64,000 nt of DNA from Puniceibacterium confluentis (GCF_007923445.1 NZ_VOJI01000005.1:1-64000), one strand, 5' to 3'; shown: positions 6,473-15,415, counted from the stretch's first letter. Notes: generated by a model from the sequence alone, not told the origin. Made by a program: numbers and translations.

Positions 6473-8463
6473 GCACGGTCCAGCGCGTCAAAGTCCTGAC
6501 CGTTCTTGATGAGCTGGTCAAATACCGGCTGTGGCGTCCAGAAGTCCGTGTCCGGATGCTCCACATCCCGCAGCATGCGTCGCAGCCGTGCCAGACCGAA
6601 CAGCCCCGCAGCTTTCATCGGCCCGCCGCGCCAGCGTGGGAACCCCTGCCCCAGCATCGCCACGACATCAACGTCGCCGGGGCGCGAAACCATGCCTTCG
6701 GCCATCATCCGCGCGCCTTCGTTTGCCAGGGCCGCGACCATCAGATCGGCAATGCCGTCAGGGTCCGGAACCGCTGTTGCCCCCCTCTTTTCGTTGATCA
6801 GATCAATCACCTGTCGATCATGCACCGGTGTCGTCGCCATGTCGGGATAGGCGTAAAACCCGGCAAGCACTTCCCGCCCCCCGCGTCCCATGTCCATCAT
6901 TACGGCGGACCAGTTCACGCCCCCGCCTGCACGGGGCTGCGCCGCCAGCGCCCCGAGACCGACGGCATCGCGCATTTCGAACGGCACCTGCGCCCACCCC
7001 CAGGATCGCAACGCCGCGTCCACTGCATAAGGGCTGTGGCCGATGTCGACCAGCGCATCCGCTGCCCGGTGGTAGGTCGCCCAAAGCCGGTCAAGAACGC
7101 TGGCGCCGGATGACCGGACCTGAACCGGCACCTTGCCCAGACGCCGCGCGAGGCCAAGACCGGCGGCGACCTGCTGTGGCGTGGCCTCCGGGCCCTGCAC
7201 CACTTCGACCAGACGGGTGCCGCCCAGCGGACGCGCAAAGCGCAAGCCCAACTGGTCGACGCGTCCGGGCATGACCACCGCGCGCACCGTTTCCGGCGGC
7301 GCGGGGACATCGCCCTGCCCCCGGGCCGCGTGCAGGATCATGTCCGCTTCTGCGGCCATCTCGGCGCTGCCCCCCTGGCGCAGTCGGGCCAGACAGTCAT
7401 CGGCCCGGACCTGGGACAGCGCACCGCGGGACACAGACTGGCGCAATGCCTTGTGCACCTGTGCAACTCCATCGCGCAATGGCGCAGGATCACGGGTGCC
7501 CCAGCAGACGGTCAGACCCGCCTGCAAACCGGACACCACCAGCTGAACCGCAAGCGGGCCGCCCCCGAGCACCGCGATGCTGCCAATCTCGGGCGGCTTT
7601 GCGTCCTGAAGATACCGGAATTTACCGGCCCGGCGCTCGGCAAAGAACCTGTGCCGCAGCGCCTTGGACTGGTCCGATGCGACGAGGCGTTCGAAACAGT
7701 CCTGTTCAAAGGCCAACCCGGCGTCGAACGGCAGCAGCAGAGCCGCTTCGACCGCATCGACAATTTCGCGGCGCGCCTGCTCGGGCTGAGCGTCCGCCTG
7801 GCTGCGTCGGAGCGTCACCTCGGCCTGATACGCCAGCGGGTCGGCCAACCCCTTGCGGATGTCCCGGCTGCGTCTTGGCCCGATGCCCTCGCGGCGCAAA
7901 CGGTGGCAAACATCATACGCCGCCTGCGTCAGATCCCCTTCGGTCTGCACGTCGACGAACAATTGCCCCGGCGCGGCGCTGACCGGGTAGGCCTGGCCGC
8001 TCAGCAACATGTCCAGGGCGAGCTTTGCGCCGAGGATCCGCGGCACCCGTTGCGTGCCTCCGGCACCGGGCAAAAGGCCCAGCCGCACTTCGGGCAGACC
8101 GACCCGGGCAGCGGCATGGGCAACCCGGTAGTGGGCCGCAAGCGCAAGTTCGAATCCGCCGCCCAATGCGGTGCCGTGAATCGCCGCGACAACCGGCTTT
8201 TCACTGGCTTCGACACAAGCACAAAGCTCGGCGATGCTGGGATCCCCGGGCTTGGTGTCGAATTCATTGATATCCGCGCCGGCCGGAAAGCTGCGGCCTT
8301 GCCCGATCAGGACAATTTCCTGAACCCCGGTCTCGGCCGCCGCCCGGTCCAGCGCCGCGCGCAAGGCTTTGCGCACGGCATGGGACAGGGCGTTGACCGG
8401 CGGATTGGATACGGCCAGAAACGCCACGCCATCACGAACGGTGTAGATCACTGACTCGCTCAT
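6469..8463 (-). CDS. Enoyl-CoA hydratase / 3-hydroxyacyl-CoA dehydrogenase fusion (FadJ-like) with degenerate dehydrogenase domain
   Basis: A 664-residue FadB/FadJ-type fusion. The N-terminal crotonase domain (about 1-185) keeps both catalytic glutamates, in GGGFELAL (E105) and LPEVRLGLLPGAGGTQR (E125), plus the GADINEF oxyanion region. The following NAD-binding domain (about 293-455) is altered: GGGPLAVQLVVSGL replaces the usual GxGxMG loop with its conserved Met, the THFFSP block with the catalytic His reads GLRFARP (R408 in the His place), and the FNR motif reads VLDRL. So hydration of enoyl-CoA is likely intact, while NAD-dependent oxidation is doubtful. The final helical domains (about 455-664) look complete. 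Monocistronic; role in fatty-acid or other acyl-CoA turnover is inferred. Confidence 0.85.
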   Translation of the reverse strand: MSESVIYTVRDGVAFLAVSNPPVNALSHAVRKALRAALDRAAAETGVQEIVLIGQGRSFPAGADINEFDTKPGDPSIAELCACVEASEKPVVAAIHGTALGGGFELALAAHYRVAHAAARVGLPEVRLGLLPGAGGTQRVPRILGAKLALDMLLSGQAYPVSAAPGQLFVDVQTEGDLTQAAYDVCHRLRREGIGPRRSRDIRKGLADPLAYQAEVTLRRSQADAQPEQARREIVDAVEAALLLPFDAGLAFEQDCFERLVASDQSKALRHRFFAERRAGKFRYLQDAKPPEIGSIAVLGGGPLAVQLVVSGLQAGLTVCWGTRDPAPLRDGVAQVHKALRQSVSRGALSQVRADDCLARLRQGGSAEMAAEADMILHAARGQGDVPAPPETVRAVVMPGRVDQLGLRFARPLGGTRLVEVVQGPEATPQQVAAGLGLARRLGKVPVQVRSSGASVLDRLWATYHRAADALVDIGHSPYAVDAALRSWGWAQVPFEMRDAVGLGALAAQPRAGGGVNWSAVMMDMGRGGREVLAGFYAYPDMATTPVHDRQVIDLINEKRGATAVPDPDGIADLMVAALANEGARMMAEGMVSRPGDVDVVAMLGQGFPRWRGGPMKAAGLFGLARLRRMLRDVEHPDTDFWTPQPVFDQLIKNGQDFDALDRA

Positions 8464-8595
8464 GCACCTGCCTCCTCTGATCCCGGGCGGTCAGGCCCAG
8501 GCTTCGGATCCCGCGATTAAATCACGCGTTTGCAGAACATTAGATGTCAAAGGGCGGCGTTAGGCAAGCATTCTGACGCCGGGCACGCCCGTCGG

Positions 8596-8811
8596 TCAGA
8601 TCGGCATGTTGTCAAAGATGTCCTCTGCCAACTCATCCCGGCTGATCTGGTTGCTGCGTCCGGCCCTGCGCTGCGCCGCCGGGCGTCCGATGTCCAACGT
8701 CAGCACCACACGTTTCAAACGCGCAATCATCTCATGCCGCGTTTGAGCATCAGCCCCGGAAATATCGGATTCCAGCGCCTCGATGCGGCGCTCCAAAGTT
8801 TGTCTGCTCAT
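8596..8811 (-). CDS. Small conserved-looking hypothetical protein
   Basis: A 71-residue protein starting MSRQTLERRIEALESDI, predicted as a long amphipathic helix, then RHEMIARLKRVVLTLD and a charged tail ending DELAEDIFDNMPI. No membrane segment or known motif. GC-rich third positions and a clean start support real coding. It lies in the same direction as, and upstream of, the FadJ-like gene (132 bases away). Function unknown. Confidence 0.5.
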   Translation of the reverse strand: MSRQTLERRIEALESDISGADAQTRHEMIARLKRVVLTLDIGRPAAQRRAGRSNQISRDELAEDIFDNMPI

Positions 8812-9402
8812 GTATACCCTCCCCAGGACGTGGCAGTCGTTCGAACAAGAGCCGGTCGAACTGGCGCGCCATTGCCGATTGTCCAGCTGCCGCGATGCAG
8901 CCGGGACGTGGCAAAAGGCTGGCGGCCCGGCCCCCTGTCCATCGGTTCAGAAGTCCGGCCGCCTCCTCCGGCCGCACTCCTTTTACGTGTGTAGCAGTTT
9001 GCGCTGTGACGGCGAGTCGATCAAGACTTTAGTCGCAGATTTATTGTCGCACTGCCTCAGCAGCGGCAGTGTTTTGCCTATAATTTTACTTACGTGCTGA
9101 AAACATGTGCAGCGGGGTTGAAACACATTCATGCAACTGTATATGTTTCTCGAAATCTCGCGCATCGCCATATAATCAGCGGTTGCAAGCAGATGCCGCA
9201 GAGCAACCAGAACCGGATCCGTAACGGCAGGAGCCATAGGAAACCTTCAGATTCGGCCAGGCTGGCTGGTCTTCTGGTTCGCCGGGGGATCGCCATCCGG
9301 CACCTGACACTCCGCAACTTATACGCGTAAATTTCTTCACGACGCTCTTGCCAATGCTGGTCACCTGCCCGCCTACCGGGATCAACGATCGAAGGACACG
9401 AC
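8812..9402. other. 590-base intergenic region without a recognisable gene
   Basis: Short open frames exist on both strands but none shows family motifs or the codon pattern of the neighbours. The middle (about 8990-9180) is AT-richer, with TATAATTTTA (9079-9088) and CATATAATC (9169-9177), and could carry promoters for the YeeE/YedE operon at 9403 and the small minus-strand gene. A clear ArsR/BigR-type operator could not be picked out by eye. Confidence 0.5.
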
Positions 9403-9828
9403 ATGGAAATTGACTGGATCTGGGGTCTGCTGGGCGGACTGCTCATCGGCTCTGGCGGGGCGGTGTATCTGCTGGCCAACGGAAGGATCATGGGGGCAAG
9501 CGGCATCATCGGCGGCCTTGTCGACGGATCGGGCCACGCCACCGGTGGAGAGCGGCTGAGCTTTCTTGCCGGCGTCGTCACTCTCCCATTTCTGCTGACG
9601 CTGATGTTTGGCGCGGTTGCGACCCATATCACCGGCAATCTTGCGGTTCTGGTCATCGCCGGACTGCTGGTCGGTATCGGTACACGCCTCGCCAACGGCT
9701 GCACCTCGGGGCACGGCGTCTGCGGTATTTCACGGCTGAGCCTGCGCGGTCTCGTCGCCACCTGTATCTACATCGCCGCCGGGGTCTTCACCGTGGTGCT
9801 GTTCCGCCATCTGCTGGGGATCGTCTGA
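9403..9828 (+). CDS. YeeE/YedE family membrane protein, first half-transporter (PmpA-like)
   Basis: A 141-residue membrane protein with four hydrophobic segments. It carries the family signature around a conserved cysteine (LANGCTSGHGVCGISRLSLR, residues about 93-112). YeeE/YedE (DUF395) proteins move reduced sulfur such as thiosulfate across the inner membrane. Here the usual full-length protein is split into two half-proteins; the second begins two bases after this stop. The ATG at 9403 follows GAAGGACACGAC. The operon ends with a rhodanese-like sulfurtransferase, which supports a sulfur role. Confidence 0.88.
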   Translation: MEIDWIWGLLGGLLIGSGGAVYLLANGRIMGASGIIGGLVDGSGHATGGERLSFLAGVVTLPFLLTLMFGAVATHITGNLAVLVIAGLLVGIGTRLANGCTSGHGVCGISRLSLRGLVATCIYIAAGVFTVVLFRHLLGIV

Positions 9829-9829
9829 C

Positions 9830-10264
9830 ATGCGTATGCTTTTTGCCTTCATCGCAGGCAGCCTTTTCGGCATCGGCCTGCATCTGTCCGGCATGACGGA
9901 CACGGCCAAGGTTCAGGGGTTTCTCGACATCTTCGGAAACTGGGATCCGACGCTGGCCTTTGTGATGGGCGGTGCCATCGTGCCGATGTCCCTCGCCTGG
10001 CGACTGGCGCAGCGCCGCGCCGAACCGCTGGCAGGCGGCCGCTTTCCCGCGCCGCCCACGCCCCGGCTCGACCGCAGGCTTGTCACCGGGTCGGTGATGT
10101 TCGGAATGGGCTGGGGTCTTGCCGGATTGTGTCCTGGTCCCGCCATCGCGGCGCTCAGCTATGGCGGCGCGCCGCTCGTGGTTTTCGTGCTGGCGATGCT
10201 GGCCGGAATGTGGCTGGCCCCCAGGGCCCGCTCCTATCTGGACAGCACCGTTCCGGCAGAGTAA
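9830..10264 (+). CDS. YeeE/YedE family membrane protein, second half-transporter (PmpB-like, DUF6691)
   Basis: A 144-residue membrane protein with about four hydrophobic segments, GIGLHLSGMTDTAKVQGFLD near the start and the second-half signature GLAGLCPGPAIAALSYGG (about 99-116). It pairs with the preceding half-protein to make one sulfur-compound channel, as in other YeeE/YedE two-gene systems. The stop at 10262-10264 is ten bases before the sulfurtransferase start, indicating one transcript. Substrate (thiosulfate, sulfide or polysulfide) cannot be decided from sequence. Confidence 0.87.
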   Translation: MRMLFAFIAGSLFGIGLHLSGMTDTAKVQGFLDIFGNWDPTLAFVMGGAIVPMSLAWRLAQRRAEPLAGGRFPAPPTPRLDRRLVTGSVMFGMGWGLAGLCPGPAIAALSYGGAPLVVFVLAMLAGMWLAPRARSYLDSTVPAE

Positions 10265-10273
10265 TTGAAGCGT

Positions 10274-10699
10274 ATGGACATCCGTCAGATCACCCCGAAA
10301 TACCACGTCTCGCCGCAGATCAGCGTCGAGGATGTCGCGACCCTCAAAGAGGCGGGGATCACAACCGTGATCTGCAACCGCCCCGACGGCGAGGTGCCGC
10401 GGAGCTTTCAGGCCGACGTGATCGAGGCTGCCGTCACTGAGGCGGGGCTCACCTTTCGGGTGTTGCCCCTGACGCATCAGACGATGACTCCCGAAAACAT
10501 TGCGCAGCAGATGGCCTATGTGCAGGCCGCCGATGGCCCGGTTCTGGCCTACTGCGCCTCGGGGACACGCTGTTCGGTTGTCTGGGCGCTTGGACAGGCG
10601 GGCAAGCAGGACACCGACACCATCCTGCGGAGCGTGTCAGCGGCGGGTTATGACCTTGAAGGCCTGCGCCCGACACTGGACAGTCTGAGCCGGGGCTGA
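10274..10699 (+). CDS. TIGR01244-type sulfurtransferase / BLH phosphatase-like protein (DUF442)
   Basis: A 141-residue cytoplasmic protein beginning MDIRQITPKYHVSPQIS, as in TIGR01244 proteins. It has the phosphatase/rhodanese-like active loop YCASGTRCSVV (near residues 93-103, Cys and Arg present). In related operons this domain is fused to or beside a persulfide dioxygenase (Blh) and used in sulfide detoxification. No metallo-beta-lactamase domain is present here. The ATG at 10274 is chosen over a TTG nine bases upstream on family length. Third gene of the YeeE/YedE operon; probably passes or reduces imported sulfane sulfur. Confidence 0.85.
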   Translation: MDIRQITPKYHVSPQISVEDVATLKEAGITTVICNRPDGEVPRSFQADVIEAAVTEAGLTFRVLPLTHQTMTPENIAQQMAYVQAADGPVLAYCASGTRCSVVWALGQAGKQDTDTILRSVSAAGYDLEGLRPTLDSLSRG

Positions 10700-10846
10700 C
10701 TGCGGTCACGATCTCCCGGGCGGGCTCCGGCCCCTGGGGGTGTGGTCGGGTTACGGGTCACTCCACCCGGCGCCCGGTGAATAGTCGCCACCATCGTCAC
10801 CCGCCCCGCCGGGATCAGCGGAAAACTCGTCGCCGCTGCTGAATTC

Positions 10847-11881
10847 TTAGTCAAAATCCAGCGGTGGCAGGTCCGGCAAGTCCCCGATGTCGTCCGGTGG
10901 GGTGGACTGTGCCATCGGTCCCGCCACCACGTTCCGGGCCAAAGCGGCCTGCTGTGGTGCTGGCGGCGTCGGCGTTTCTGCCGCAGCGGTCACGGTCGTT
11001 CCCGGATCCTGGCTCAGGGTCTTTGGCGGCTGAAGCCGGATTGCGCGGAACCCGTTCATCTGCCCCAGCCGACCAAAAGCCAGCCCATGGCCCCGCCCCA
11101 CGATCAGCTCGGCGCTGTTCAACGCCGAAACGGGCAGTTCCAGCAGATCGCCGGGGCGCAGCGCGCTCGCGCGGCTGAGCGGCATTCTGATGCGGGCCAG
11201 CACCGCTTCGATCCTTGCCGGCACCAGCATCATGCGCTGTTCGTGACGGCCAGGTTGCGCAGAGTCGGGCGCGGCTTCGGCAACCTCCGCCGCGCGCACC
11301 GGCAGAATGAACAGTATCTCGCCCCGGCGCGTCCCGGTGGCCAGATCAACCGTGATGCGAAAGGTGCGGAACGATGCCGCCTCAAGCAGCAGGCCAGCGG
11401 TCCGGGCATCTTCGACCAGAGCGCCATAGCGATAGCCGCCGAGCTGTCCGAGATCCGGATGGCCCGCCAGATTGGCCTCGAACCGTTCGAATGTGCCGTC
11501 GATCAGCGGCGCCATCATCGCGGCATCGGTGGGCGTCAGGGCCCGGTCCTCGATCGGCATGCGCGTGACCCTGGAAATGGTCTGGACCTCGATCAGGGCG
11601 GTCATGACCTCGCGATCGACCGAGGCAAGCCCGCGCACACCGTCCGGCCCCTCGAGCAACAGCACCAGCGCCCCGGGGGCAAGCAGTTCAAGGCTGCCAT
11701 CCTGATCCAGCACTTCCTGCTGGACGCCCTGCGTGACCAGCGGCAGATCCCAGAGCGTGTCCGACGTGCGCGACAACGCCCGGCGCAAGGCTTTGGCCGG
11801 CGACATGGCGCGCGATTCAAGCGCCCGGCGCGAGGCACTGGCCTTCTGGCCCAGAACATCCTGTCGTGCCGGTTCACCCAT
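10847..11881 (-). CDS. FliM/FliN-family protein with C-terminal SpoA-like domain, orphan
   Basis: A 344-residue protein. The N-terminal part (ALRRALSRTSDTLWDLPLVT, then a FliM-like middle around ALIEVQTISRVTRMP and APLIDGTFERF) precedes a SpoA/FliN-type domain near residues 230-285 (RMPLSRASALRPGDLLELPV, then IVGRGHGLAFGRLGQMNG). A Pro/Ala-rich tail follows. The architecture is that of a flagellar motor switch component, which sits at the cytoplasmic C-ring, but it is longer at the C-terminus than FliN and no other flagellar gene is in the window. It may be an accessory or type-III-secretion-related relative. Divergence from the kinase operon is not seen; both are on the minus strand. Confidence 0.75.
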   Translation of the reverse strand: MGEPARQDVLGQKASASRRALESRAMSPAKALRRALSRTSDTLWDLPLVTQGVQQEVLDQDGSLELLAPGALVLLLEGPDGVRGLASVDREVMTALIEVQTISRVTRMPIEDRALTPTDAAMMAPLIDGTFERFEANLAGHPDLGQLGGYRYGALVEDARTAGLLLEAASFRTFRITVDLATGTRRGEILFILPVRAAEVAEAAPDSAQPGRHEQRMMLVPARIEAVLARIRMPLSRASALRPGDLLELPVSALNSAELIVGRGHGLAFGRLGQMNGFRAIRLQPPKTLSQDPGTTVTAAAETPTPPAPQQAALARNVVAGPMAQSTPPDDIGDLPDLPPLDFD

Positions 11882-11961
11882 AGCGCATTCTGCCCGTTTC
11901 TCGGCTGTCTCTCTTAAAGTTTATGAACAGATTTGGTTACCAAGGGCTTTAACCAAATGTC

Positions 11962-14643
11962 TTATTGCGCGGCCATCGCAAGTTTCCGCGGCAGGGTCAC
12001 CCGGAATGCTGCACCTGCATGGCCGGGCAGATAGGCTATTTCACCGCCGAGGCGGGTCATGATCTGGCGGCTGATGGCCAGCCCCAGACCCGCGCCGCCG
12101 GCCTGCCGGTCACTCACCCGGGCAAATTTCTCGAAGATCATGTCGCGCGCCTCGATGCCGACGCCGGTGCCGTTGTCAATGAAGTCGATCACCAAAAGCT
12201 CTGCGTCTTCGCGGACCTCGATGGTCAACTCGGGGCTTGTGGCGTCGCAATACTTGCGGGCATTGGCGATGAGGTTGATGAACACCTGGCTCAGCCGGTC
12301 GAGATCGGTGATCAACATGATCTCTTCGGCGCGCGGATCGCGTCGGATGCGCAGCGTCAGCCCACCATCGTTGGCGGCGGCGGCGGCCCGGTCAAGCACC
12401 TGCCCCAGCAACCCCTGGCGCAGGTTCAGGTTGACCTGGCCGTTCTCGAGCACGCTCAGGTCCAGCAGGTCGTCCAGCAGCCGTGTCAGCCGGATCGCCT
12501 CGTCATGGATGATCGAGGCGTATCTGCTCTGCTCTGCCGCCGTCAGACCCGGGCTGTCGCGCAGAATCTCGGAAAATGCCCGGATGGATGTCATCGGTGT
12601 CCGCAACTCGTGGCTGATCTGGGTCAGGAACGCATCTTTCTGCACCGAAAGGCGGGTCAGTTTCAGGTTGGCCTCGCGCACCTGACGCGCGGTCCGGCTC
12701 AGCTCGTCCGACTGTGCCTCCAACCGGGCGGAGTATTCCATCAGCTGGGCACTTTCATCGGCCACCGCCATCAGATCCTCGACCGAGACCGAGGTGCCGC
12801 CGACGATCTGCCCGACCATCGCATGGGCGGTGGCGGCCCCGACCGAGCCGGAAAGTTCCTTTTCCAGCGTCTCCAGAAACCCAGGATTCGGGTCGGGCAG
12901 CGTCCCGCGGGCGCCCTGACGGCGGGCTTCGCGCTCGAACAGCGCCTGCGCCTCGCGAGCGCCGAGGATGCGCTGCGCCATGATCATCAGGTCCTCGGTC
13001 TGCGCCACGCCCCCTGCCCAGCTGCGCGGGCCGCCGGAGTGGTCGAAGATGTTGACGAACTGCGCGCCCTGCAACCGCTCCAGCGGCGACGGGAAACTGG
13101 TCAGCGACAGGCCGACAAACACCGTCACATTCAGCGCCATGCTCCACAGCAGCGCATGCATCAGCGGATCCAGCCCGGTGATCCCGAACAACGCCTGTGG
13201 CTGCAACCACCCCAAGCCGAACGGCCCCTGCGACATGACCGCCTCGGGCAGCGCGCCGGTGCCGATGCTGGGCAGGAACAGGGTGTACAGCCAGATGGCA
13301 AATCCGGTGATCAGCCCGCCCATGGCGCCGGTGCGTGTCGCGCCCCGCCAGAAAATGCCTCCCAACATCGCAGGCAGCACCTGTGCCAGACCGACAAAGG
13401 ACACCAGTCCGATGGTGGCGAGCGCCGTGCCCCCGCCCGAGAGCGAATAGTACACATAGCCCAGTGCCACGACCCCGGCGATCGACAGCCGCCGCGACAG
13501 CAGCACGACGTGGCGCACGTCACCCGACACGCTGGCCCCGCCGCCGGTGAACCGCAGCCAGATCGGCATGACGATGTGGTTCGACACCATGGTGGACAGG
13601 GCAATCGCCGCGACGATGACCATCGAGGTCGCAGAGCTGAACCCGCCGAGAAAGGACAGCACCGCCAGCCCCTCCTGCCCCATGGCCAGCGGCACGGTCA
13701 GCACGAACAGGTCGGGGTTGGAACCGCTGGGCATGAGGTCCAGGCCCACGACCGCGATCGGCACGACAAACAGGCTCATCAGCATGAGGTACAGCGGAAA
13801 GGCCCAGCTTGCGGTGCGCAGGTGGCCTTCGTCATCGCTTTCGACAATCAGCACCTGGAACATCCGGGGCAGGCAGAGGAACGCCGCCGCGGACAGCAGG
13901 GTGAGCCCCGCCCAGCGCCCGCCGTCCATCCGCCACTGGCCGAGTTCCGAGGCGTCGATGCGGGCCAGTGTCTGCGCGGCGCCCCCCGACAGCCCCCAGA
14001 CCACAAAGATGCCCACCGCCATCAGGGCCGCCAGCTTGACCACCGCCTCGACGGCGATGGCCATGACCACGCCGTGATGACGTTCATTGGCATCCAGGTT
14101 GCGGGTGCCGAATATCACCGTGAACGTGGCAAGACCGAAGGCGACCCAGAGGGCGGTGTAGCTGCGCGCGCCTTCCTCGGGTGACAGCACCCCGGGTTGG
14201 GCGAAGACCTCGAAGCTGAGGGTGACCGACTGAAGTTGCAGCGCGATATAGGGGGTGGTGCCCACCACGGCGAGAACCGTGACGCAGATGGCCAGCAGGT
14301 TCGACTTGCCATAGCGCGACGAGATCAGATCCGCGACCGAGGTGATGCGCTGGCTGCGCCCGATCCGCACCAGTTTGCGCAGCACCCACCACCAGCCCAC
14401 CATCACAAGGCTGGGACCAAGGTAGATCGTCAGGTACTCGAACCCCGAACGGGCCGCCGAGCCGACCGCGCCGTAAAACGTCCAGGCGGTGCAGTAGATC
14501 GACAGCGACAGGGTGTAGACCATCGGCGCCTTGAGCCAACGCACCCGCCCCCGCAGGGCCGAGCGTTCGGCAACAAAGGCGACGGCGAACAGGAACGCCA
14601 CATAGGTCAGACAGACCGCGATCAGCACGTTGAGCGTGATCAT
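11962..14643 (-). CDS. Sodium/solute symporter-histidine kinase (CbrA-like)
   Basis: An 893-residue fusion. Residues about 1-520 form 12-13 membrane segments of the sodium:solute symporter fold (YCTAWTFYGAVGSAARSG near 50-67, FLGGFSSATSMVIVAAIALS near 331-350). A coiled linker (about 625-670) leads to HisKA with H678 (FLTQISHELRTPMTSIRAF) and a HATPase domain with N box (FINLIANARKY), G1 (DNGTGVGIE) and G2 (GAGLGLAIS). CbrA-type kinases sense nutrients in the inner membrane and regulate carbon or nitrogen use. The start overlaps the stop of the small membrane protein (ATGA), which overlaps the response regulator, so the three are translationally coupled. Confidence 0.93.
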   Translation of the reverse strand: MITLNVLIAVCLTYVAFLFAVAFVAERSALRGRVRWLKAPMVYTLSLSIYCTAWTFYGAVGSAARSGFEYLTIYLGPSLVMVGWWWVLRKLVRIGRSQRITSVADLISSRYGKSNLLAICVTVLAVVGTTPYIALQLQSVTLSFEVFAQPGVLSPEEGARSYTALWVAFGLATFTVIFGTRNLDANERHHGVVMAIAVEAVVKLAALMAVGIFVVWGLSGGAAQTLARIDASELGQWRMDGGRWAGLTLLSAAAFLCLPRMFQVLIVESDDEGHLRTASWAFPLYLMLMSLFVVPIAVVGLDLMPSGSNPDLFVLTVPLAMGQEGLAVLSFLGGFSSATSMVIVAAIALSTMVSNHIVMPIWLRFTGGGASVSGDVRHVVLLSRRLSIAGVVALGYVYYSLSGGGTALATIGLVSFVGLAQVLPAMLGGIFWRGATRTGAMGGLITGFAIWLYTLFLPSIGTGALPEAVMSQGPFGLGWLQPQALFGITGLDPLMHALLWSMALNVTVFVGLSLTSFPSPLERLQGAQFVNIFDHSGGPRSWAGGVAQTEDLMIMAQRILGAREAQALFEREARRQGARGTLPDPNPGFLETLEKELSGSVGAATAHAMVGQIVGGTSVSVEDLMAVADESAQLMEYSARLEAQSDELSRTARQVREANLKLTRLSVQKDAFLTQISHELRTPMTSIRAFSEILRDSPGLTAAEQSRYASIIHDEAIRLTRLLDDLLDLSVLENGQVNLNLRQGLLGQVLDRAAAAANDGGLTLRIRRDPRAEEIMLITDLDRLSQVFINLIANARKYCDATSPELTIEVREDAELLVIDFIDNGTGVGIEARDMIFEKFARVSDRQAGGAGLGLAISRQIMTRLGGEIAYLPGHAGAAFRVTLPRKLAMAAQ

Positions 14644-14945
14644 CCCCCGCTCCCGGGTTCATCCTCTCCACGTCCCAGGTACAGCGACAGGACAAAGGCC
14701 GCCAGGGCAAGGATGGCCCAGACGCCAAAGATGTAGGTCAGCGCGGCGGAACTGGAAACTGCCCCCTCTGGCGCGGCGGACCACAACAGCGGCACCGACC
14801 AGAGCAGCAGCCCCAGCACCGGCAGGAACCGCGCGGCATCCATGATCCGGCGCCGCCGATAGGAATCCCGGTGCAGGAACAGCGGCGACTTGATCCGCTC
14901 GGGTGCCGCACCTGCGTCGCGCCCGCTCTCGCCCCGGTCGGTCAT
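14640..14945 (-). CDS. Small two-TM protein in the kinase operon
   Basis: A 101-residue protein: a charged N-terminal 35 residues (TDRGESGRDAGAAPERIKSP), then two membrane segments (about 37-57 and 66-90) and an acidic tail. Overlaps of four bases (ATGA) on both sides place it between the response regulator and the symporter-kinase. Small proteins in this position of SSS-type transporter operons often resemble the DUF4212-type helper subunits; likeness here is in size and place only. It may assemble with the symporter domain. Function unknown. Confidence 0.7.
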   Translation of the reverse strand: MTDRGESGRDAGAAPERIKSPLFLHRDSYRRRRIMDAARFLPVLGLLLWSVPLLWSAAPEGAVSSSAALTYIFGVWAILALAAFVLSLYLGRGEDEPGSGG

Positions 14946-15325
14946 GTCGCGCCGCCCACCGGCGGGACCAGGGCGCGGACCGCGTCCAGAACCTCGGCAT
15001 TGCTGAAGGGTTTGGTCATGAAGTGGCTGACGCCGGCCCGTTCGGCCAGCTCCCGGTCCTTGGCCTGTCCGCGCGCCGTCAGCATCAGGATCGGCAGGGC
15101 GGAGGTTTCGGGCATTTCGCGCAGTTCCCGCAGGATATCGTAGCCGCTCTTGCCGGGCAGCATCACATCAAGGATCACCACATCGGGCTTGCGCATAAGC
15201 ACGGTGTCGACCGCAGTGACACCGTTGGAATGGGTGCGCACAGTCCAGCCGTCGCGCGACAGAATGAAACTGATCGCCTCGATGATGTTCGGCTCATCCT
15301 CGATCACCAGGACCTGCTTTGGCAT
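14942..15325 (-). CDS. Single-domain response regulator (REC only)
   Basis: A 127-residue receiver: IEDEP acidic pair near residues 8-10, phospho-acceptor Asp in VVILDVMLPGKSGYD (about D53), Thr in MLTARG and Lys in HFMTKPFSN. No DNA-binding output domain. The ATG at 15325 is chosen because GGGGAGGGA lies eight bases upstream; an upstream ATG would add nine residues without a site. First gene of the three-gene operon, so the likely partner is the CbrA-like kinase. It must act through protein contact or a phosphorelay. Confidence 0.92.
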   Translation of the reverse strand: MPKQVLVIEDEPNIIEAISFILSRDGWTVRTHSNGVTAVDTVLMRKPDVVILDVMLPGKSGYDILRELREMPETSALPILMLTARGQAKDRELAERAGVSHFMTKPFSNAEVLDAVRALVPPVGGAT

Positions 15326-15415
15326 GCCCGTATTCCCTCCCCTGACAGGCACTGCGCAACTTTCTGTCGCATCTTGGCGGCCTTTGGTTCTTTATCACCT
15401 CTGCGCCACCGCCTG

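Noticed and set aside
11965-14184. Very long plus-strand frame opposite the symporter-kinase
   Set aside because: Antisense shadow of a high-GC gene; His/Gln/Arg-rich composition with no motif.
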